Of a stretch of DNA of 64,000 nt, positions 43,690-52,312 are shown in pieces. The notes below the pieces were generated by a model that ran no database searches, was not told the DNA's origin, and saw only the letters and a list, made by a program, of their open reading frames with translations. The stretch is from Sphingomonas alpina (GTDB taxonomy: Bacteria; Pseudomonadota; Alphaproteobacteria; Sphingomonadales; Sphingomonadaceae). A program made the position numbers and the translations under genes. The first letter of the stretch is position 1, and each line of letters opens with the position of its first letter. The stretch lies in NCBI RefSeq assembly GCF_014490665.1, contig NZ_CP061038.1:124001-188000 (forward strand), read 5' to 3'.

Positions 43690-43715
43690 GCACCGGCCAG
43701 TCAGTTGGCCGGTGC
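43690..43715. terminator. Possible bidirectional terminator between LysR and cupin genes
   Basis: GCACCGGCCA-GTCAGT-TGGCCGGTGC is a perfect 10-bp stem that overlaps the cupin stop codon and lies 15 bp past the LysR stop. No T-tract on either strand, so its efficiency is doubtful. Confidence 0.35.
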
Positions 43716-44105
43716 GCCATAGTGCGCGTCATCGACCGGCTCCAGCCAGTCGACCGCTCGACCGCCCTGAGCTTCCGCAATCGCGATATGAGTCATCGCA
43801 GTGGCGGCGGTCGCACCGTGCCAGTGTTTCTCGCCCGGCGGAATCCACACGATGTCGCCCGGGCGGATTTCTTCCCTTGGCCCGCCCTCGCGCTGCACCC
43901 ATCCGAGTCCCGCGGTAACGATCAGCGTCTGGCCGAGCGGATGAGTGTGCCAGGCGGTGCGTGCGCCGGGTTCGAAAGTGACGGTCGCACCGCCGACCCG
44001 TGCCGGCGCTTCACGCTGGAACGGCGCGTCGATCCGTACGGTGCCGGTGAAATAGTCTGCCGGACCTTTGACCGATTCCTTCGACCCGTTGCGTTGAATG
44101 TCCAT
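43701..44105 (-). CDS. Single-domain cupin protein
   Basis: 134-residue cupin. Motif 1 is [21 protein letters not shown], with two His and a Gln in place of the usual Glu; motif 2 is [17 protein letters not shown]. It resembles small cupins annotated beside aldo/keto reductases and carboxymuconolactone decarboxylases. It lies downstream of the aldo/keto reductase gene (44189) in the same orientation with an 83-bp gap, so the two may be co-transcribed from the divergent promoter at 45182-45335. Metal use is likely, reaction unknown. Confidence 0.87.
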   Translation of the reverse strand: MDIQRNGSKESVKGPADYFTGTVRIDAPFQREAPARVGGATVTFEPGARTAWHTHPLGQTLIVTAGLGWVQREGGPREEIRPGDIVWIPPGEKHWHGATAATAMTHIAIAEAQGGRAVDWLEPVDDAHYGAPAN

Positions 44106-44188
44106 GGTCTTGCTCCGAAAGTTAAGCGGCAGGATCGGCAGGACGATAACGAGCCGCGTTGCCGCTTTCTCCCCTTATCGGCAACTGT

Positions 44189-45217
<1,029 letters not shown>

Positions 45218-45335
45218 TCACGCTCGCACCTTATTTAGGATATGCAGGCTCATGATATTAGGCGGCCAATTCAGCATGAAGCTATGATCTACATTCATGA
45301 ATGATATATAGCGGGAATGACGATGGAGAGCCCGC

Positions 45336-46229
45336 ATGCGGCGTGAGGATCTGGGCGACTTGGTCGCCTTTCTGGCCGTTGCCGACGAGCGCAGCTTCAC
45401 CCGCGCCGCGGCGAAGCTCGGCGTGTCGCAATCGGCGCTGAGCCACACGCTGCGCCGCCTCGAAGCGCGGCTCGGCTTCCGCCTGCTCACCCGCACCACG
45501 CGCAGCGTCGCGCCGACCGAGGGCGGCGAGCGGCTGATCGAGACGCTGCGCCCGGCGATCGACGATATCGATGCGAAACTGGCGGCGCTGGGCCAGCTGC
45601 GCGACAAGCCGGCGGGCACCCTCCGCATCACCGCGGCGGAGCATGCCGCCCGGTCGATCCTGTGGCCGGCGATCGAGCGGCTGCTGCCCGGTTATCCCGA
45701 TCTGACGATCGAGATCCATGTCGACGCCAGTCTGGCCGATATCGTGAGCGACCGGTTCGATGCCGGCGTGCGGCTCGGCGAACGGCTCGACAAGGATATG
45801 ATCGCGGTGCCGATCGGGCCGGAGCTGCGTATGGCGGCGGTCGCTGCGCCGGCCTATCTCGCCCGCCATCCAGCCCCGCGCACGCCACAGGACCTGTCCC
45901 ACCATCGCTGCATCAACCTGCGCATGCAATCGGCCGGCGGGCTTTATGCCTGGGAACTGGAGCGCGATGGACGCGAGGTGCGCGTGCGGGTCGAGGGCCA
46001 ACTGATCTTCAACAGCTCGATGATGATACAGGCGGCGGCGATCGCCGGCTTCGGCATCGCTTTCGTACCCGAGGATCAGGTCGTCGCACCGCTCGCGGCC
46101 GGCACATTGGTGCGCGTGCTGGAAGAATGGTGCGAGCCGTTTCCGGGCTATTATCTTTACTACCCCAGCCGGCGTCAGATGTCGCCGGGCCTCGCATTGC
46201 TGGTCGAAGCGCTGCGCTATCGCGGCTAG
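45336..46229 (+). CDS. LysR-family regulator 2
   Basis: 297-residue LysR-type regulator of the CrgA/DsdC-like branch: HTH DLVAFLAVADERSFTRAAAKLGVSQSALSHTLRRLE and effector domain with HVDASLADIVSDRFDAGVRLGE. It is divergent from the aldo/keto reductase across 154 bp containing the palindrome ATTCATGAAT (45293-45302) and a GATATTAG region, possible binding sites. Its stop shares CTAG (46226-46229) with the convergent TPR gene, leaving no room for a terminator. Confidence 0.93.
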   Translation: MRREDLGDLVAFLAVADERSFTRAAAKLGVSQSALSHTLRRLEARLGFRLLTRTTRSVAPTEGGERLIETLRPAIDDIDAKLAALGQLRDKPAGTLRITAAEHAARSILWPAIERLLPGYPDLTIEIHVDASLADIVSDRFDAGVRLGERLDKDMIAVPIGPELRMAAVAAPAYLARHPAPRTPQDLSHHRCINLRMQSAGGLYAWELERDGREVRVRVEGQLIFNSSMMIQAAAIAGFGIAFVPEDQVVAPLAAGTLVRVLEEWCEPFPGYYLYYPSRRQMSPGLALLVEALRYRG

Positions 46230-47419
46230 GGGACGATCACCGCCTCGTATCGTGAGTCCAGATCGATCGCGCGCTCTTCATCCGCCGCGGCGCGTTTTTC
46301 ATCGCCCTCCTGCCGACGCATCAGGCTGCGTTGATAATAATTGCGCGCCGCGTTCGGGGCGTATCGCACTGCCTGGTCGAGATCGGCAATTGCGCGCGCG
46401 GCGTCTCCGTTGCGGGCACGGGCCAGCCCGCGATTGAGATAGGCGAAGGAGAGTTTCGGCGACACCTCGATCGCCCGGTCGAATGCCGCTATCGCGCCGT
46501 CCACATCGTCCTGCCAGGCGCGCGACAGTCCGTCGGCAAGATAAGCGGCGGCACGCCCGGCGGGACCCGGCTTGCCGGCATCGACCAGTTTCCGGCAGGC
46601 GGCGAGATCGCGCCCCGGATCGCTCACCGTGCAGGCATTCCAGTCGCCACGCTTCGCCCGGCTGCGTGCCACCCGCCGGGCCGATGCGCTGACCTTCGCC
46701 CCCGTCACCACGATGTCGCTGCCGGATGTGTCGGCCTCGGCAATCCTTGCAGGCGGCGGCGGAGGCGCGGGCGGTGCCGCAGTCGCGACGCGGGCTGCGT
46801 TTTCCGGTGCGGCGGGCGGGCGCCGAAATTCCTGCTTCGCCTGGATTTGCGGCGACGCGCTATAGCCTTGCGCCGCTTGCGCTTCGGGCGGGCGCGGTAA
46901 CGCCGTAATCGCCTTGGCATCGGCATTGCTTTCGGATGCTACCCGGGCGCTACAATTGTCGGTTCCGCACGGCGCATCGGCCGGGACGGCAGGAGCGACC
47001 ACAGGTGGGGGCGGGATCGCTGCTTCTCGCTGGGGAGGGAGGAGGGGCGGCGGCACGGTCGCTGCTATCGGCGGTACCGGCTCGACCGATGGCCCGGTGA
47101 CCGGGCCGGGGTTTGCCGGGCTCTGGACCCCGTTTGCCGGCGCGCGATTGGTAACAGGGAGTCGGGGATCACCCGACATCAGGATCGGCAGGCCGATCGC
47201 CGCGACCAGCACGATAGTGACCAAAGCGCCGATCTTCGGACGGTTGATCCGCATTTGCCATGGCGCGGGTGTCGCCGAGCTTTGCCGGCCGGCCGGACGC
47301 GGCGCCTCGCCTGCCGCATCGAAACGCCGCATCGCTTCGGCGATCGCGGCATCGCGCCGCGCCGGCCGGGGCGGCGGCGGTTGGGGGAGCGATGCGGCGA
47401 TGTCGTCATCGCTGTTCAT
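46226..47419 (-). CDS. Membrane-anchored proline-rich TPR protein with TonB-box-like motif
   Basis: 397-residue protein. A short cytoplasmic N-terminal part (1-62) precedes one membrane helix (about 63-81); then comes a proline-rich periplasmic linker (82-230), SDIVVTG at 234-240, and TPR repeats in the last 120 residues (AIAAFDRAIEVSPKLSFAYLNRG, AIADLDQAVRYAPNAARNYY). It is third behind the ECF sigma factor and VWA lipoprotein and might be the membrane partner of that sigma factor, although no zinc anti-sigma motif is visible. DIVVTG is the TonB box seen in this strain's receptors. Confidence 0.8.
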   Translation of the reverse strand: MNSDDDIAASLPQPPPPRPARRDAAIAEAMRRFDAAGEAPRPAGRQSSATPAPWQMRINRPKIGALVTIVLVAAIGLPILMSGDPRLPVTNRAPANGVQSPANPGPVTGPSVEPVPPIAATVPPPLLPPQREAAIPPPPVVAPAVPADAPCGTDNCSARVASESNADAKAITALPRPPEAQAAQGYSASPQIQAKQEFRRPPAAPENAARVATAAPPAPPPPPARIAEADTSGSDIVVTGAKVSASARRVARSRAKRGDWNACTVSDPGRDLAACRKLVDAGKPGPAGRAAAYLADGLSRAWQDDVDGAIAAFDRAIEVSPKLSFAYLNRGLARARNGDAARAIADLDQAVRYAPNAARNYYQRSLMRRQEGDEKRAAADEERAIDLDSRYEAVIVP

Positions 47420-47550
47420 TCACGGCCCTCATCACCCGGACGCGCCGTGCGGCTCGCGTCGGAGCGCGCGCGGCGCGGCGGCAAATTGCGCGGCGCGGCA
47501 AGGGAACGGGAAAACCATCTGCCAGCCTTATAACTGCAATTACCGGCGGG

Positions 47551-47588
47551 TCGAATGCACGATCGGCCGCGCCCGATCGTGCATTCGA
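47551..47588. terminator. Perfect 16-bp stem after the VWA gene
   Basis: TCGAATGCACGATCGG-CCGCGC-CCGATCGTGCATTCGA lies 12 bp past the VWA stop. It has no T-tract, so it may be a processing or mRNA-stabilising hairpin or a partial terminator between the VWA and TPR genes. Confidence 0.55.
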
Positions 47589-47600
47589 TACCGCTGGAGC

Positions 47601-49364
47601 TTACCGCTCGAGCCGTGCCATCGGGCCTGCCGCCTTGGCCGCGCGCACCAGCTGCACCAGCTCCGATCGATAGCCAAAGCCATCCTCGCCGCGCGCCGCC
47701 GTGACGATCTTCAGCACATCGTCATAGCTCATCGACCCATTGTACCGGCCGCCGCGCAACAATTCGGCAAAGGCCGCGACGCCGCTCGCGAAGCGAGCAT
47801 CCTGCGGCGCGTCCTCGAATCGGATGGTTTCCGAACGCCGGTCGATCGGGGTCGAGATCAGCCGGCTCGTGTCCGATTTGGGCAGCTTGTAGCGGATCTT
47901 GACGAAGCCATATTCGCTGCCGCCCATGGCGGCCGGCTCCGGCTTCGAATAGCGCAGGTCGCCGATCGCGCGCGGGCCGCCGACCGGGACGACTTCATAG
48001 ATCGCGGTCACCGTCTGGCCCGATCCGACATCGCCCGCATCGACCTTGTCATTGTCGAAATCGTCGCGATTGAGCATCCGTGTCTCATACCCGATCAGGC
48101 GATATTCGGCGACCGTGGCCGGGTTGAACTCGACCTGGATCTTCACATCCTTGGCGATCGGGAAGAGCGTCGACGTGGCCTCTTCGACCAGGGTCTTCCG
48201 CGCTTCGGCGGCGGTGTCGATATAGGCGGCGGCGCCATTTCCGTTCTGCGCCAGCGTCTGCATCATCGAATCATTATAATTGCCCATGCCGAAACCGAGC
48301 ACCGACAGGAATACGCCCTTGCCGCGTTCGCGCTCGACATAGCCTTTCAGCTCTTCCTGATTGGTGATGCCGACATTGAAGTCGCCATCGGTCGCCAGGA
48401 TCACCCGGTTGACGCCGTTCGGGTCGAGATTGGCTTCGGCCAGCGTATAGGCCTGGCGGATGCCCTCCGCGCCCGCGGTGCTGCCGCCGGCGCCAAGCTG
48501 GTCGATCACCGCCAGGATCCTGCTTTTCTGGCTGGCCGGGGTCGGCTGCAGCGCCGTGCCCGCGGTGCCGGCATAGGTGACGATCGCGACCCGGTCGTCG
48601 CCGTCGAGCTGATCGAGCAGCATGCCGAGCGACTGTTTGACCAGCGGCAATTTATTGGGCGCATTCATCGATCCGGATGTGTCGATCAGGAACACCAGGT
48701 TGGCGCGGGGCCGCGTGGTCCGCTGGATCGTATAGCCCTTGATCCCGATCCGCACGAGCTTGCGTCCCGCCGTCCACGGGCTGGGGAAGACGGCGACATT
48801 GGTGCTGAACGGCTGCTGCGCGGTGCGCGGCGCGGCATAGTCATAGGGGAAGTAATTGACCATCTCCTCGGTCCGCACCGCCGCGGGCTGCGGCAGGACA
48901 TTCTGGTTGAGCGAGGCGCGGACGAAGGAATAGGATGCGGTGTCGACATCGATCGAGAAGGTCGAGACCGGCTCTTCGCGCACCAGCTTGAACGGGTTCT
49001 GCGCGGTGGTGGTGAATTTGTCGCGGCCGACATCCTGATAGGGCGGCAGGTACGGACGCGGCTCGATCGTCGCCACATAGCCCTGTTTCGCCGCCATCAC
49101 CATTGGCGCGGCCACAATGGAGGGCGGTGGCGGTGGCGCGGCCGGATAGGCCATGACTTCCTGCCTGGTTCGCCGGAGGCGCGAATCGGTGACCTGCTGG
49201 CCGGTCACGACGATATCCTGCCCGGCATTCTGATCCGCTTCCGCGGCCGCCTCGGGCGCCTGACCGGAGGCGGTGGCGGGCGTGCCGTCGACGCCGGATT
49301 TGTTGCAGGACGCTAGAAGCATGACGACCAGCCCGGTGGCGATCGCATGGTGTAGGCGGGGCAT
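47601..49364 (-). CDS. VWA-domain lipoprotein (YfbK-like, DUF3520) with TonB-box-like motif
   Basis: 587-residue lipoprotein (lipobox LLASC, Cys20). After a short linker with QDIVVTG (49-55) and a proline-rich stretch comes a conserved N-terminal region (FSIDVDTASYSFVRASL, VRTEEMVNYFPYDY), a von Willebrand A domain with MIDAS FLIDTSGSMN and ATDGDFNVG, and a C-terminal DUF3520 part ending in the DDVLKIVTAARGEDGFGYRSELVQLV block. AGGAGA-like purines precede its ATG. It follows the ECF sigma gene by 116 bp. YfbK-like proteins are often encoded beside ECF sigma factors; their role is unknown, perhaps in envelope stress. Confidence 0.9.
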   Translation of the reverse strand: MPRLHHAIATGLVVMLLASCNKSGVDGTPATASGQAPEAAAEADQNAGQDIVVTGQQVTDSRLRRTRQEVMAYPAAPPPPPSIVAAPMVMAAKQGYVATIEPRPYLPPYQDVGRDKFTTTAQNPFKLVREEPVSTFSIDVDTASYSFVRASLNQNVLPQPAAVRTEEMVNYFPYDYAAPRTAQQPFSTNVAVFPSPWTAGRKLVRIGIKGYTIQRTTRPRANLVFLIDTSGSMNAPNKLPLVKQSLGMLLDQLDGDDRVAIVTYAGTAGTALQPTPASQKSRILAVIDQLGAGGSTAGAEGIRQAYTLAEANLDPNGVNRVILATDGDFNVGITNQEELKGYVERERGKGVFLSVLGFGMGNYNDSMMQTLAQNGNGAAAYIDTAAEARKTLVEEATSTLFPIAKDVKIQVEFNPATVAEYRLIGYETRMLNRDDFDNDKVDAGDVGSGQTVTAIYEVVPVGGPRAIGDLRYSKPEPAAMGGSEYGFVKIRYKLPKSDTSRLISTPIDRRSETIRFEDAPQDARFASGVAAFAELLRGGRYNGSMSYDDVLKIVTAARGEDGFGYRSELVQLVRAAKAAGPMARLER

Positions 49365-49480
49365 AGGAAATCTCCCTGGTGGCAGCGGCGCACAATCGTC
49401 CGCATGTCACTGGGACGCGCCCGCCCGGGAAATCCTTGGGACCGGTTCGAAATTATTTTTTTGAACGAGCCTGCGCGCCG

Positions 49481-50035
49481 TCAATCGCTGCCTTGCTCCG
49501 CTGTGAGCAGCTTTCGGACTTCGTGCATGCGCCACGACACCGTTGCTTCGGCGACCCCCAATATCTCCGCTGCCTCGGCATGAGTCAGCTGCTGCCCGGC
49601 GACCAGCACCGCCGCGTCACGATAGGCCGGCTTGAGCCGCGCGATCGCACTCTTGATCCATACCGCGTCATACAGGTCGCGCCCGTCCGGCGTGCGCGCC
49701 AGGCCCGTCAGCACCGCAAGCCGCTCGGCAAAGCCGCCGAACGACCGGCGACGGCGGCGAAAGTCGCGACACGCGTTGAACACGATGCTGCACAGCCAGG
49801 TGGTGAACTTGGCTTCGCCCCGGAAACTGCCGATCTTCTCCGCCAGAGTGCAGCAGACATCCTGCGCGATATCATCGGCATCGGCCCGCGACCCGGTCAG
49901 CTGCCAGGCCAGGCCGTGGATACGGTCATAATGCCGCCGCAACAGTTCGCCGAACGCATCGCGGTCGCCCGCCACTGCGGCGGCGAGCAGCCTGTTGTCC
50001 GGATCGCCCCCGATCTCCGTCCCAATTTCGGTCAT
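49481..50035 (-). CDS. ECF-type RNA polymerase sigma factor (RpoE-like)
   Basis: 184-residue ECF sigma factor. Region 2 is [35 protein letters not shown] with the -10 contact helix; region 4 is [43 protein letters not shown]. It is the first gene of a sigma-VWA-TPR unit and probably controls it. No dedicated small anti-sigma gene is present, so one of the two membrane-linked proteins downstream may take that role. Confidence 0.92.
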   Translation of the reverse strand: MTEIGTEIGGDPDNRLLAAAVAGDRDAFGELLRRHYDRIHGLAWQLTGSRADADDIAQDVCCTLAEKIGSFRGEAKFTTWLCSIVFNACRDFRRRRRSFGGFAERLAVLTGLARTPDGRDLYDAVWIKSAIARLKPAYRDAAVLVAGQQLTHAEAAEILGVAEATVSWRMHEVRKLLTAEQGSD

Positions 50036-50173
50036 GCCTCAGCGCCGGCCGCGCCGTGCGCCACGAACATGCCGTTCCATCGGCCAGCCTGTCGCCGCAT
50101 CCATCACGAGGCATGATGTGCATCATTCGCGCGGCCGATGCCATCGCCCATACTCGGCGATATGCGTCACCGG

Positions 50174-51184
50174 TCACCAGTCCAGAGTGAAGGCGATCTT
50201 CCCGAAATGGCCGCCGCGTTCCATCAACCGATACCCTTCGACCAGCTCGCTCAGGGCAAAGCGCCGCTCGATCTGCGGCGTGATGCGATGCGCGCCGATC
50301 GCGGCGGTCGCAGCCGCCAGGTCGGCGACCGATCCGGTATTGCTGCCCTGGATCCGCACGGCCTTGCCGATCACCGACAACAGGTCGACGCGCGTATCGA
50401 CGCCGCCGAGAAAGCCGATCGTGAATATGGTGCCGCCCTGGCGCACCGCAGCAACCGAGCGCGCAATGCTGTCGCCGCCGACCGTTTCGACCACCAGGTC
50501 GGCGCCGACACCATGGGTGCGATCGATCACGAACCGGTCCCAGTCCGGGTCGGCGCGGTAGTTGAAGATCTCGTCCGCGCCCAGCGCGCGTGCGGTGTCG
50601 AGCTTCGCGTCGGAGGAAGAGGTGATGATCACGCGCGCGCCGCGCGCCTTGGCCAGCTGCAGCGCGAAGACCGAGACGCCGCCGGTGCCGAGCAGCACCA
50701 CCGTCGATCCCGGCCCGACAGTCCCGGCGACCATCCCGTTCCATGCGGTGGTGGCGGCGATCGGCAGCGTCGCGGCTTCTTCCCAATCAAGATGGCCGGG
50801 CAGCTTGACCACGCTTGCGGCGTCGAGCTCGGCAATCTCGACCAGCGACCCGCGCAAGGTCACGCCGCGCATCGCGCCCGCGGTCTCGGCGGTCGAGCGC
50901 CCGGCGATCCAATGCGCCTTTGGGTGAACCGCGACACGGTCGCCGGGCGCGACCTGCCATACCTCCGGCCCCACCGCGATGACTTCGCCAGCGCCATCGG
51001 CGATCGGCACATTGGGATAGCGCGCGCCCGGATAGGCTCCGGTGGCGACGGCGAGGTCGAGAAAGTTGAGGCTTGCCGCTTTCATGCGCACCAGGATTCG
51101 CCCCACACCCGGATCGCGCGGATCGGGATGCTGAACGCGGCTCAGCGCGTCGAGGGATGGCCGGGTGAGTTCGATCGCCTGCAT
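50174..51184 (-). CDS. Zinc-independent MDR alcohol dehydrogenase / quinone oxidoreductase
   Basis: 336-residue medium-chain dehydrogenase/reductase. The GroES-like part includes AASLNFLDLAVATGAYPG and PNVPIADGAGEVIAVG; the cofactor fold includes VVLLGTGGVSVFALQLAKA (GxGGVS) and ALGADEIFNY. The paired catalytic Cys/His zinc ligands of true alcohol dehydrogenases are absent, as in quinone or enone reductases. ATG 51184 has AAGGAG upstream. It is divergent from a LysR regulator (51265) across 80 bp and is its likely target. Confidence 0.92.
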   Translation of the reverse strand: MQAIELTRPSLDALSRVQHPDPRDPGVGRILVRMKAASLNFLDLAVATGAYPGARYPNVPIADGAGEVIAVGPEVWQVAPGDRVAVHPKAHWIAGRSTAETAGAMRGVTLRGSLVEIAELDAASVVKLPGHLDWEEAATLPIAATTAWNGMVAGTVGPGSTVVLLGTGGVSVFALQLAKARGARVIITSSSDAKLDTARALGADEIFNYRADPDWDRFVIDRTHGVGADLVVETVGGDSIARSVAAVRQGGTIFTIGFLGGVDTRVDLLSVIGKAVRIQGSNTGSVADLAAATAAIGAHRITPQIERRFALSELVEGYRLMERGGHFGKIAFTLDW

Positions 51185-51264
51185 GATAAATCTCCTTGCC
51201 GGCAGATATGGGATATCGGCTACAGACTGGAACCCAGCAATCATACCGTTCATAGCTGCATATC

Positions 51265-52206
51265 ATGCAGCAATTACCCCCGCCCGATTTCGCCGCGATC
51301 CAGGCCTTTGTCACATTGGCCGATACCGGCTCCTTTGCCGCCGCCGGCAAGCTGCTGGGCAAGGATCCGACGGTATTGTCGCGGCGGATCGCGGCGCTGG
51401 AGGCGCGGCTCGGCATCCGGCTGGCCGAGCGATCGACCCGCCATGTCGCGCTGACCGAGGCGGGACGGGCCTATCTCGCCCGGGTCCGCCCGTTGCTGCA
51501 CGAACTGGAAACGGCGGACCGCGATGCGGCTGCCTTCGCCGATGGCGAGGCACGCGGGCATTTGCGGCTGTCGCTTCCAACCACCTTCAGCCGGATGTGG
51601 CTCGATCCGCTGATTATCGCCTTTGCCGACGCACATCCGCTGGTGTCGATCGAGGCCGAGTACAGCAACAACTTTGCCGGATTAGTCGGCGAAGCGTTCG
51701 ACGCCGCCGTCCGGCTCGGCGAAATGGCCGATTCACGGCTGATCGCGCGCAAGATCGGTGTGCGCCGGCGGCTGGTCTGCGCTGCCCCGGCCTATCTGGC
51801 CCGCCAGGATCCGATCGCGCGGCCGGAGGATCTGGTGCGCCAGGCTTGCCTGACCTTCACTGGCCTGCGCGATCCGTTCCGCTGGGCATTCAAGGGTCCG
51901 GACGATCGGCCGGTCGTCATCACCGTGACGGGGCCGCTGGCGTCCGATGATGCCGATCTGCTCCTGGCGGGCGCGCTGGCCGGGCTCGGCATCCTTTATA
52001 CCACCGACTGGCATGTCGCGCCCTTGCTGCGGCAGGGCGCGCTGGTCGAAATATTGCCCGACTGGCCGATCGCCGATCGCGGTGCGATCTACATCGTCAC
52101 GCCCGCTGCGGGCGGCACACCAAGCAAGACGCGCGCTTTCTCCGACTGGATCGCCGACGGTCTCAATCCGGCGCCTTGGCTGGAGGATAGGCTCGGGGGC
52201 GGTTGA
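51265..52206 (+). CDS. LysR-family regulator 3
   Basis: 313-residue LysR-type regulator: HTH PDFAAIQAFVTLADTGSFAAAGKLLGKDPTVLSRRIAALE and effector domain starting LRLSLPTTFSRMWLDPLI. The ATG at 51265 lies in a small hairpin GCTGCAT-ATC-ATGCAGC (51255-51271) and lacks a ribosome site, so translation may be weak or leaderless. GATAT-GGG-ATATC in the 80-bp divergent gap could be a binding site. It probably regulates the dehydrogenase gene and itself. Confidence 0.92.
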   Translation: MQQLPPPDFAAIQAFVTLADTGSFAAAGKLLGKDPTVLSRRIAALEARLGIRLAERSTRHVALTEAGRAYLARVRPLLHELETADRDAAAFADGEARGHLRLSLPTTFSRMWLDPLIIAFADAHPLVSIEAEYSNNFAGLVGEAFDAAVRLGEMADSRLIARKIGVRRRLVCAAPAYLARQDPIARPEDLVRQACLTFTGLRDPFRWAFKGPDDRPVVITVTGPLASDDADLLLAGALAGLGILYTTDWHVAPLLRQGALVEILPDWPIADRGAIYIVTPAAGGTPSKTRAFSDWIADGLNPAPWLEDRLGGG

Positions 52207-52260
52207 GGGGCGACTTCGCGGCTTTGCGGCCAATGGAGCCGGGTGTTGCGATGTTTGCTC

Positions 52261-52284
52261 TTGAGAGGCATTATCATTCCTCTT
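52261..52284 (+). promoter_or_regulatory. Fur-box-like site before the siderophore receptor
   Basis: GAGAGGCATTATCATTCC contains the Fur core; the opposite strand reads GAATGATAATGCC. AGAGG and CCTCT form its outer dyad (52264-52268, 52279-52283). It lies about 30 bp before the ATG of a siderophore receptor, where repression by iron would be expected. Confidence 0.75.
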
Positions 52285-52312
52285 ATGGCCATCCCGCGTA
52301 AGGGGACAGGCA

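Noticed and set aside
46914..49316. Long open frame of about 800 codons on the plus strand
   Set aside because: It is antisense to the VWA and TPR genes, has no domain signal, and arises from high-GC codon bias.
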